NCBI GenBank assembly: GCA_009885665.1
Contig: VFKI01000057.1
Span: forward strand, 1-11,742
Direction: 5' to 3'
Length of the DNA stretch: 11,742 bases
From: Gammaproteobacteria bacterium
Lineage (GTDB): Bacteria; Pseudomonadota; Gammaproteobacteria; DSM-16500
The notes under the pieces were generated by a model. It ran no database searches. It saw only the letters and a program-made list of their open reading frames with translations, and was not told the DNA's origin. Of the stretch, positions 6,166 to 11,742 are shown one piece after another (position 1 is the first letter of the stretch; every line of letters starts with the position of its first letter). The position numbers were made by a program, and so were the translations under genes.

Positions 6166-7058
6166 TAATTCTCACCTCGTAAATAGGACGCTTGTTTGTC
6201 AGTTTGCGACGGTTTGTCTGATTTTTCTGGCGCTTTCACCTCTGCGTCACTGACCAAACCATGATCATTATAAATTTTTTGTGCCGCCCATGGCATGCGC
6301 CGATAATAAGGGATATCCTGCACATCCGTCGTCGGATATTTGATAATTTCAAAATAAGGTGAATAGTCAAAATCTTTAGGGCTATACAATCCGGTGTTAC
6401 GTTTAATGACTGCGATTTCACCTGCTTCAGTGCGGATGAGCGGTAAAATAGGGAATTGCACCGACGAAAAAGCGTCCGCCAATAATGTCGAACAAAGACC
6501 ACTTTCAATTTCACCGTTGGCAGTGTGGAATAAGCTGGATCCCCAACGCCGTGGTAGTAAGGACCATGGCAATAAAAAACGCATCAAATCAAACAGTTTT
6601 CGTACACTGTAGGGTTTGCCCAATGCGCGAATGGCATAAGCAATGACTTGCTGAGCATCTTCAGCAGAGAGCCCCGTCGGGCGACAAATGCGGATATGGT
6701 GCGTGCGATAGCTGCTGAGTGGCGTGATAATCGTGCCTTTACCTAACATACTTTCAATCACAATACGCACATTTTCGCGTTTATCCATGTGACGGATAGC
6801 CATTTTTTTTAATTGGCGGTCTTCAATATCATGTAAGCGACCAATATAAAGTGCAGCATGCGTCCACGGACTTTGCGTGAGCGTGCGAATGACATTGCTG
6901 ACCCGGCTGCGTCCTTCAACTAACAATACATCGCCGGGCCGAATTTCACGGCGTAAGCGATCGTAGTCATAAGGTAAACTTTCATCCAACGGCGCTTCAT
7001 CTATCAGCCAGCTGATCATGCGTTCGCGCAACGTCCCGTGTGCTTTCTCTGCAATCAT
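6165..7058 (-). CDS. YiiX/YaeF-like permuted papain-fold protein (NlpC/P60 superfamily, C92)
   Basis: A 297-aa protein of the circularly permuted NlpC/P60 group, in which the catalytic histidine comes before the cysteine. The key pieces are visible in order: IRPGDVLLVEG (39-49), SPWTHAALYIG with His67 (63-73), IVIES with Glu102 (99-103), ALGKPYSVRKLFDL (145-158) and SGLCSTLLADAF with Cys189 (186-197). Members are thought to be amidases or lipid-directed acyl hydrolases, and the natural substrate is mostly unknown. I see no signal peptide or membrane segment, so it probably works in the cytoplasm. The tail after about residue 270 is charged and probably disordered. It starts 16 bp after purB and overlaps the next gene by one base. 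All three expected active-site residues are present. Confidence 0.82.
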   Translation of the reverse strand: MIAEKAHGTLRERMISWLIDEAPLDESLPYDYDRLRREIRPGDVLLVEGRSRVSNVIRTLTQSPWTHAALYIGRLHDIEDRQLKKMAIRHMDKRENVRIVIESMLGKGTIITPLSSYRTHHIRICRPTGLSAEDAQQVIAYAIRALGKPYSVRKLFDLMRFLLPWSLLPRRWGSSLFHTANGEIESGLCSTLLADAFSSVQFPILPLIRTEAGEIAVIKRNTGLYSPKDFDYSPYFEIIKYPTTDVQDIPYYRRMPWAAQKIYNDHGLVSDAEVKAPEKSDKPSQTDKQASYLRGEN

Positions 7059-7074
7059 GATGTGCTATTCCCTG

Positions 7075-8466
7075 TTATATTCGTTTAGCTAATTCCTCTG
7101 CTAGTCCAGTATAGCTGGCGGGCGTCAATTTGCATAATGCTTCACGTGCGGTGGCGGGTAAAGGTAATGTATTAATAAAGGTATGCAGCGCGTCACGGGT
7201 AATGGTTTTACCGCGCGTCAAATCCTTGAGCTTTTCATAAGCATTTTCGACACCATGACGACGTAACAGGGTTTGAATCGGCTCAGCCAGAATTTCCCAA
7301 TGCTGATCGAGTTCGCTGGATAGCAGTGCAGTGTTCGGTTCAATACGCGTGAGACCACGGTTGATTGAAGTAAATGCGAGTAAACCATGTGCAATAGCGA
7401 CACCCATATTGCGCAATACAGTGGAATCAGATAAATCACGTTGCCAGCGCGAAACAGGCAATTTTTGTGCCATATGGTCGAGCAGGGCATTGGCAATGCC
7501 GAGATTGCCTTCGGCATTTTCAAAATCAATGGGATTCACTTTGTGCGGCATGATCGATGAGCCGACTTCGGTAGCAAGCGTTTTTTGATGGAAATAATTT
7601 AGCGCGATGTAGCCCCATATGTCGCGGCAAAAATCAATGAGGATTGTGTTGATGCGCATCAAAATAGCAAAATATTCCGCCATACTATCGTGCGGTTCAA
7701 TTTGTGTGGTATAGGGGTTCCACTGTAATCCGAGTGAATCGACAAAATTTTTACTTAACACTTGCCAGTGGGTTTCCGGGCAAGCAACAATCAGCGCATT
7801 GTAATTCCCCGAAGCACCATTGAGTTTGCCGGCGACAGTCAGCGCGGCTAATTGCATCATCTGACGCTGCAAGCGGGCAACCACGTTAGCAATTTCTTTA
7901 CCGATGGTCGTCGGCGTGGCAGGTTGACCATGCGTGCGCGCGAGCATTGCGGTTGACGCAAAACGATGCGCCAATGGCCGTAGTTGGCCTAATAAATCAT
8001 CTAATGCCGGCAGAATGAATTGTTGACGCGCCGTGAGTAACATTAAACCATACGATAAATTATTGATATCTTCCGAAGTGCAGCCAAAATGAATAAATTC
8101 GCGCACGCTTGCCAGTTCTGCATTGCCACTGGTGCGTTCTTTCAGAAAATATTCGACTGCTTTGACATCATGATTGATGCCCGATTCAATATGCTTAATG
8201 CGTGCGGCATCCGCTAGCGAAAAATTGTCGCTGATATTTTGCAGTATGTGTTGCGCAGACTGACTTAACGGCGGACACTCTGGTAAATTGCCATGCTGGC
8301 TCAACATGATCAGCCAGCGAACTTCGACTTGTACGCGTAAGCGCATCAAGCCATATTCGCTGAACAATGCTTGTAAGTCGATCAACTTGTCGCGATAGCG
8401 ACCGTCGAGGGGTGAAATCGCCATCAAGGCAGTGTGATCAGTGATGCTTGTCGTATCAAGACTCAT
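7075..8466 (-). CDS. purB: Adenylosuccinate lyase
   Basis: PurB catalyses two steps of purine synthesis, cleaving fumarate from SAICAR and from adenylosuccinate. The protein has 463 residues (E. coli PurB has 456). The fumarase/aspartase superfamily marks are all present: AISPLDGRYRDK (16-27), FSEYGLMRLRVQVEVRW (35-51), CTSEDINNLS (129-138), ARTHGQPATPTTIGKE with the probable catalytic His179 (176-191), and the signature loop GSSIMPHKVNPIDFENAEGN (302-321) with the catalytic serine. The start is supported by GGAG (8475-8478) 8 nt before the ATG and by the match of the N-terminus to the family. It overlaps the end of hflD by 11 bp, so it belongs to the mnmA-hflD-purB operon. No odd features. 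Confidence 0.97.
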   Translation of the reverse strand: MSLDTTSITDHTALMAISPLDGRYRDKLIDLQALFSEYGLMRLRVQVEVRWLIMLSQHGNLPECPPLSQSAQHILQNISDNFSLADAARIKHIESGINHDVKAVEYFLKERTSGNAELASVREFIHFGCTSEDINNLSYGLMLLTARQQFILPALDDLLGQLRPLAHRFASTAMLARTHGQPATPTTIGKEIANVVARLQRQMMQLAALTVAGKLNGASGNYNALIVACPETHWQVLSKNFVDSLGLQWNPYTTQIEPHDSMAEYFAILMRINTILIDFCRDIWGYIALNYFHQKTLATEVGSSIMPHKVNPIDFENAEGNLGIANALLDHMAQKLPVSRWQRDLSDSTVLRNMGVAIAHGLLAFTSINRGLTRIEPNTALLSSELDQHWEILAEPIQTLLRRHGVENAYEKLKDLTRGKTITRDALHTFINTLPLPATAREALCKLTPASYTGLAEELAKRI

Positions 8467-9115
8467 GTAAAGCGCTCCGCATGATGATGTGAGGATGTTG
8501 CAGTAATTCAGTGGCTGTCTGGTGTAATTGTTTGCGTAGTAAGGCGAGCATTAAACGTGAGCCGCCTAATTGTTGCCATAATACGGCGGATCGTACACCC
8601 GCGAGTAATAAAGTCTGCACTTTTTCAATTTGTACGCCTGTCGCGAGCGCTTGGTGTGAGCCTATAATCGTCGTACGAAAGTGCAGGGTATTTAAGGTAC
8701 TTTCATAAATATCTGCAAGACTCATGATCACATTGTGATGCAAGTCGCCAAACCAGTGCGCTTGTTTTTGCGCATGCCTAATGCGTTTAGCAAGTTGATT
8801 TTTTAATGTTGACGAACGCCATATTTTACGTTGAATGCGCATGATGTTGAGTATGCATTGGAGTTCGTGGGTCGCGATGGGGGGTGAGAAGAGTGTTACC
8901 AGGTTTTTTAAGCCATACGCAATCCCGCTCCTGCCGCCATAAACAGCATAAGTGTCACTGGGATCCGTTTGAAATAGGCTGTTGACACTGGCGTGCCACG
9001 CAATTTCGTCCAGCTTGCCCGTACGTGTGAGCGCTTGAATTAAGCCAGTCACTTGCGCCATGCCTGCCAATGCGATTGTCATGGATGTCAATTTATTAAT
9101 GTTTAATGGCAACAC
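8456..9115 (-). CDS. hflD: HflD homologue, inner-membrane-associated protein
   Basis: HflD was named in E. coli for its effect on lambda lysogeny through the CII protein; its host role is not well settled. The protein has 219 residues with a GTG start, like the 213 of E. coli. Recognisable parts are TIALAGMAQVTGLIQALTRT near the start, HASVNSLFQTDPSDTYAVYG, the middle MRIQRK segment, and the conserved LLLAGVRSAVLWQQLGGSRL toward the C-terminus. The GTG at 9115 has AGGAGG (9127-9132) 11 nt upstream, inside the mnmA coding region. An ATG at 9082 is possible but has no ribosome site and would remove residues found in relatives. It overlaps mnmA by 20 bp and purB by 11 bp, the common gammaproteobacterial arrangement. 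Confidence 0.93.
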   Translation of the reverse strand: MLPLNINKLTSMTIALAGMAQVTGLIQALTRTGKLDEIAWHASVNSLFQTDPSDTYAVYGGRSGIAYGLKNLVTLFSPPIATHELQCILNIMRIQRKIWRSSTLKNQLAKRIRHAQKQAHWFGDLHHNVIMSLADIYESTLNTLHFRTTIIGSHQALATGVQIEKVQTLLLAGVRSAVLWQQLGGSRLMLALLRKQLHQTATELLQHPHIIMRSALHES

Positions 9116-10178
9116 GTATTACACCGCCTCCTAAGCATTGTTCCCCCTGGTAAAATACAACGGATTGTCCAGGGGTGATGGCACGTTGCGGTGTGACGAA
9201 GTCCACTCGATAACGCCCATCTTCCATTTTGTCGATGATACACGCCTGATCGGCTTGGCGGTAGCGGGTTTTGGCCTGTACAGATAAAGGTAGGGTCGGC
9301 GCGGGTAAATTGATCCAGTGAAGGTCGTCGACAATCAAACTGTCAGCGAATAGTGCTGGATGGTCAGTGCCTTGCACCACGATTAATACATTACGCATCA
9401 TATCCTTGGCAGCAACAAACCAAGGCGCTTCCAGTGCATCGTGACGACCGCCAATATGCAAACCTTGGCGTTGGCCGATGGTATAAAACATAAGTCCCGT
9501 GTGCTGGCCAATGCGGGTGCCCGCTAGCGTTTCAATATTGCCAGGTTGGGCGGGGACATACTCACTCAAAAATTGACGAAAATTGCGTTCGCCGATAAAG
9601 CATATGCCGGTGCTGTCTTTTTTGGCGTGATTTGGGAAGCCGGCTTGGCTGGCCAGGGCGCGTACTTCAGGTTTGGTTAATTCACCTAAAGGAAATAAAC
9701 TTTTAGCGAGCTGATCTTCGCTGAGGGCATGTAAAAAATAGCTTTGGTCTTTATTGCCATCCAATCCTTTTTGTAAATAATGCCGACCCTCTTTTTCAAG
9801 ATGACGCGCATAATGGCCGGTGGCGATAGCGTCAGCGCCACGCGTAAGCGCGTAATCCAGAAAAGCGCGGAATTTAATTTCTTTGTTACACAAAATGTCA
9901 GGGTTAGGTGTGAGTCCTGCCTTATAAGCCTCTAAAAAAGAGGTGAAAACTTTTTCCCAATATTGTTCAGCGAAATTGATACGGGTGAAAGGTATGTCGA
10001 GTATGTCGCATACGGCTTGCGCATCCGCCATATCTTGGCTGGCAGGGCAGTAAGTGTCCGTGTCATCGGCTTCCCAGTTTTTCATGAACACGCCTTCGAT
10101 GGCGTGGCCTTGTTGTTTGAGTAAAAGCGCGGTAACGGCGGAGTCGACGCCGCCAGATAGACCAATAATGATTTTCAC
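9096..10178 (-). CDS. mnmA: tRNA 2-thiouridylase MnmA
   Basis: MnmA places sulphur on uridine 34 of the tRNAs for Lys, Glu and Gln, taking it from the IscS-Tus relay and activating the base with ATP. The protein has 360 residues (E. coli 368). Visible are the PP-loop SGGVDS (8-13), FMKNWEADD (31-39), PDILCNKEIKF with the catalytic Cys97 (93-103), ATGHYAR (119-125), KDQSYFLH (143-150), and STGICFIGER with the second catalytic Cys193 (189-198). The C-terminal barrel ends in CLGGGVIRV. The start is GTG; the only in-frame codons before it run to a TAG within 12 codons and include no better start. No ribosome site is seen, because the GTG directly follows the U-tract of a terminator hairpin. It leads the mnmA-hflD-purB operon. 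Confidence 0.96.
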   Translation of the reverse strand: MKIIIGLSGGVDSAVTALLLKQQGHAIEGVFMKNWEADDTDTYCPASQDMADAQAVCDILDIPFTRINFAEQYWEKVFTSFLEAYKAGLTPNPDILCNKEIKFRAFLDYALTRGADAIATGHYARHLEKEGRHYLQKGLDGNKDQSYFLHALSEDQLAKSLFPLGELTKPEVRALASQAGFPNHAKKDSTGICFIGERNFRQFLSEYVPAQPGNIETLAGTRIGQHTGLMFYTIGQRQGLHIGGRHDALEAPWFVAAKDMMRNVLIVVQGTDHPALFADSLIVDDLHWINLPAPTLPLSVQAKTRYRQADQACIIDKMEDGRYRVDFVTPQRAITPGQSVVFYQGEQCLGGGVIRVAIKH

Positions 10179-10211
10179 AAAAAAATACCCAGATTTTTCA
10201 ACCTGGGTATT
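10179..10211 (-). terminator. Intrinsic terminator abutting the mnmA start
   Basis: On the minus strand AATACCCAG (10203-10211) and CTGGGTATT (10184-10192) form a perfect 9-bp stem with a 10-nt loop, followed by an uninterrupted run of seven T residues (10179-10185, partly shared with the stem). It would end transcripts of the outer-membrane protein gene about 100 nt after that gene's stop. The T-run touches the GTG start codon of mnmA with no gap. Confidence 0.8.
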
Positions 10212-10235
10212 CTAGCATCAAAATGCATGTGTCTA
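10209..10235 (-). promoter_or_regulatory. Candidate extended -10 promoter of the mnmA operon
   Basis: On the minus strand TGCTAGAAT carries a -10 box TAGAAT (10209-10214) with the TGn extension; a weak -35 box TAGACA (10230-10235) is 15 bp away. The start point would fall near 10202, in the loop of the terminator hairpin, giving a leader of about 24 nt that lacks the first stem arm. The leader is U-rich and has no clear ribosome site. Weak support only. Confidence 0.3.
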
Positions 10236-10261
10236 TTACAAAAGATAGGGTAGAATGACTG

Positions 10262-10288
10262 AACCGACATTCCAAGGAAATGCCGGTT
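10262..10288. repeat. 27-bp hairpin related to the palindrome at 48-188
   Basis: AACCGACATT (10262-10271) and AATGCCGGTT (10279-10288) form a stem with one A-C mismatch around a 7-nt loop. The same words occur at the ends of the 141-bp palindrome: CCGACATTCC (48-57) and AATGCCGGTTA (181-191). It lies between the outer-membrane protein gene and the mnmA terminator and has no T-tract of its own. Confidence 0.6.
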
Positions 10289-10310
10289 ACATCCTATTTT
10301 ATGCAGAGGA

Positions 10311-11051
10311 TTAATTACCGAAGCTATACACGGCGCTTAAGGTAAATAAGTTAGCACTCGGCACCGCTTTGATTGCTTTGTCTAAATCGATGTTTCCGGT
10401 GTTACCTTTACCTTGCAAGTGTGACCATTCCAAGTCAGCGCTGAAGCTTTGGTTGATGTCATAGCTGACGCCGAGGCCGTACACTGGACGGATGTCATGT
10501 GTTGTAGAAGACTTGTGGGTCGAACCATTGGCAACATATAAATCATTTTCTGTGACATATGCGCCTGTTGCGCTTGTGGTATAAGAAGCCGAGTTGTTAA
10601 CGCGAGCCACCCCAGCCAAGGCATAGACATTAAAGCCTGAATCACCGATCGGATAGTAAGCTTTGCCCACTAAGCTAATAGCGCTAAGATCATGGTTGAT
10701 TTTGCTATCGAGATTGCCCATAAAAGCATACGATTGATCATCTGTGATGAATCCGTTGGTCATGCTGAATTTGTTCTCGGCGCTGCCATAATTTGCATAG
10801 CCAAACTCTAAGCCAACATACTGATTGTAGTTCCAGCCCGTAAATAAACGATAGCCGAAATTAGTGTTGCTAGAGCGCATGCTGCTGCTGTCAGCATCTT
10901 CGATAGTGGTATGTTTGTAAGGATTGTTGGTGTTTAAATCTGCATATCCTAAACCGCCACCAACATAGAACCCCGGGGTTGCTGCTTGAACGCCGCCGGC
11001 GATTAATAAGCCAGCCAATACTAGGGCTGATTTTTTTGCTATTAAATTCAT
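10311..11051 (-). CDS. Small outer-membrane beta-barrel protein (OMP_b-brl/opacity-porin type)
   Basis: A 246-aa protein with a signal peptide (MNLIAKKSALVLAGLLIAGG, cleaved at VQA-A after residue 23). The mature part has alternating strands typical of an eight-stranded barrel: GFYVGGGLGYADL, FGYRLFTGWNYNQYVGLEFG, AISLVGKAYYPIG, NVYALAGVARV, IRPVYGLGVSYDI, SFSADLEWSHLQG, and a last strand LFTLSAVYSFGN. The polar stretches between them would be surface loops. The C-terminal aromatic of the beta signal is followed by Gly-Asn. The ATG at 11051 has GGAG (11061-11064) 9 nt upstream; a longer reading frame to 11186 would bury the signal peptide and run through the promoter. It is transcribed alone, divergently from icd, and ends before a terminator. 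The ligand or role (porin, adhesin or structural) cannot be read from the sequence. Confidence 0.85.
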   Translation of the reverse strand: MNLIAKKSALVLAGLLIAGGVQAATPGFYVGGGLGYADLNTNNPYKHTTIEDADSSSMRSSNTNFGYRLFTGWNYNQYVGLEFGYANYGSAENKFSMTNGFITDDQSYAFMGNLDSKINHDLSAISLVGKAYYPIGDSGFNVYALAGVARVNNSASYTTSATGAYVTENDLYVANGSTHKSSTTHDIRPVYGLGVSYDINQSFSADLEWSHLQGKGNTGNIDLDKAIKAVPSANLFTLSAVYSFGN

Positions 11052-11063
11052 AATATTATACTC

Positions 11064-11077
11064 CACAAACGTTTGTG
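11064..11077. promoter_or_regulatory. Perfect 14-bp palindrome in the outer-membrane protein leader
   Basis: CACAAACGTTTGTG is its own reverse complement. It touches the ribosome site GGAG (11061-11064) of the outer-membrane protein gene and lies about 20 bp downstream of its -10 box. A repressor bound here, or a weak hairpin in the mRNA, could control this gene. The binding protein is unknown. Confidence 0.45.
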
Positions 11078-11097
11078 TGCACCCAATGTGCGCGCAA

Positions 11098-11126
11098 AGT
11101 GTACCATTGTGTTTTTGTGAAGTAAA
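11098..11126 (-). promoter_or_regulatory. Likely sigma70 promoter of the outer-membrane protein gene
   Basis: On the minus strand TTTACT (11121-11126) and TACACT (11098-11103) are exactly 17 bp apart, and the -10 is preceded by TGG, an extended -10 motif. Both boxes match consensus at 4 of 6 positions. The start would lie near 11091, giving a leader of about 40 nt that contains the 14-bp palindrome. Confidence 0.5.
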
Positions 11127-11178
11127 ATATGAGCAAATTTGGCGCAGCGTCAGGGCTAAGGTGTTGAGCATGTTCGCA

Positions 11179-11207
11179 TTGCACAAAAGTAGCTAACACG
11201 GTATAGT
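11179..11207 (+). promoter_or_regulatory. Likely sigma70 promoter of icd
   Basis: TTGCAC (11179-11184) and TATAGT (11202-11207) are 17 bp apart. The -10 box matches at 5 of 6 positions and the -35 at 3 of 6. Transcription would start near 11214, about 52 nt before the icd ATG. Confidence 0.5.
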
Positions 11208-11265
11208 CTCAAGAAAATACATGTAGTTTCATCGCAGGACATAAAGCAATAAGGAGACAGTTTGG

Positions 11266-11742
11266 ATGGTGTATCAGCACATCAAAATTCCCGCCGCTGG
11301 CACGAAAGTGACGGTTCAATCGGCTGGCAAATTGCAAGTTCCTGATCAACCTATCATTCCTTACATTGAAGGCGATGGCATCGGTGTGGATATCACGCCA
11401 GTCATGCAGCGTGTTGTCGATAGCGCGGTGGAAAAATCTTATGGTCATAAACGACGCATCCATTGGATGGAAATTTATGCGGGTGAAAAAGCTACGCATG
11501 TTTATGGTAAAGATAGCTGGTTACCGGATGAAACTTTGGCAGCGCTAAAAGATTTTGCGGTTGCTATCAAAGGGCCGCTGACCACCCCAGTGGGAGGTGG
11601 CATTCGTTCTTTGAATGTGGCGTTGCGCCAAGATTTAGATCTCTACATTTGCTTGCGTCCGGTGCGTTATTTTTCGGGGGTGCCCAGTCCGCTGCGTGAC
11701 CCCTCTACCACGGACATGGTGATTTTCCGCGAAAATTCTGAA
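11266..11742 (+). CDS. icd: NADP-dependent isocitrate dehydrogenase, N-terminal part (cut by window edge)
   Basis: Icd oxidises and decarboxylates isocitrate to 2-oxoglutarate in the citric acid cycle, making NADPH. The window holds the first 159 codons; E. coli Icd has 416. The match to the E. coli enzyme is close throughout: IIPYIEGDGIGVDITP (30-45), WMEIYAGEKATHVYG (67-81), IKGPLTTPVGGGIRSLNVAL (101-120), DLYICLRPVRY (125-135), MVIFRENSE at the edge. The isocitrate-binding residues known from E. coli are present with an offset of two: Ser115, Asn117, Arg121, Arg131 and Arg155. Ser115 corresponds to the serine that the AceK kinase phosphorylates in E. coli; whether that happens here is unknown. 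AAGGAG (11251-11256) lies 9 nt before the ATG. It is transcribed away from the mnmA operon, an order found in many gammaproteobacteria. Confidence 0.96.
   Translation, partial: MVYQHIKIPAAGTKVTVQSAGKLQVPDQPIIPYIEGDGIGVDITPVMQRVVDSAVEKSYGHKRRIHWMEIYAGEKATHVYGKDSWLPDETLAALKDFAVAIKGPLTTPVGGGIRSLNVALRQDLDLYICLRPVRYFSGVPSPLRDPSTTDMVIFRENSE

Noticed and set aside
7218..7529. 103-codon minus-strand frame
   Set aside because: It is an out-of-frame reading within purB, which has complete and conserved coding content.
10382..10645. 87-codon minus-strand frame
   Set aside because: It overlaps the outer-membrane protein gene in another frame and shows no family features.
11052..11186. N-terminal extension of the outer-membrane protein by 45 codons
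   Set aside because: It would place a charged stretch before a clear signal peptide and cover the promoter; the ATG at 11051 has a ribosome site.
11209..11499. 96-codon minus-strand frame
   Set aside because: It is antisense to the start of icd, whose protein sequence matches the family closely.

Overview
The window reads as chromosomal DNA from a gammaproteobacterium. The order icd (divergent), mnmA, hflD, purB is the one known from Escherichia coli and relatives, and all four proteins match the enterobacterial families in length and motifs. TamA/TamB, a small eight-stranded type outer-membrane protein and a DUF2845 protein (a family I associate with Legionella-like bacteria) fit a Gram-negative of or near the Legionellales. 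That genus-level guess is inference.

Layout from left to right. Positions 1-212 carry no gene but hold a 141-bp imperfect palindrome (48-188). Positions 213-1006, minus strand, are a type II toxin-antitoxin pair: a GNAT acetyltransferase toxin of the TacT type and its DUF1778 ribbon-helix-helix antitoxin, with a likely promoter/operator at 1034-1053. A second inverted-repeat element with perfect 15-bp arms (1081-1160) lies next. The rest up to 10178 is one long minus-strand run, read from right to left: mnmA, hflD, purB, a YiiX-like papain-fold gene, a DUF2845 gene, tamA, tamB and a 68-aa exported protein. The first five genes overlap or nearly touch, so mnmA to the DUF2845 gene is probably one operon that continues into tamAB. 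The 68-aa gene has its own promoter-like sequence. Upstream of mnmA is a separate outer-membrane barrel gene (10311-11051, minus) ending in a hairpin region and an intrinsic terminator, and diverging from it the first 159 codons of icd (11266 onward, plus), cut by the window edge.

Functionally, the run links tRNA wobble thiolation (MnmA), an inner-membrane-associated protein (HflD) and purine synthesis (PurB) to envelope assembly: TamA in the outer membrane, TamB spanning the periplasm, and an exported two-repeat DUF2845 protein that may resemble BamE. Most genes are ordinary housekeeping genes. The points of real interest are non-coding or structural: the 141-bp palindrome and a short hairpin 10 kb away with the same arms and the same mismatch; a 50-bp tandem duplication at the tamA/tamB junction with a decayed start codon; a terminator whose U-tract abuts the GTG start of mnmA; an unusually short TamB; and a possible envelope gene set yiiX-DUF2845-tamAB. 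I found no tRNA, rRNA, CRISPR array or transposase gene, and nothing that I can call with confidence a new system.
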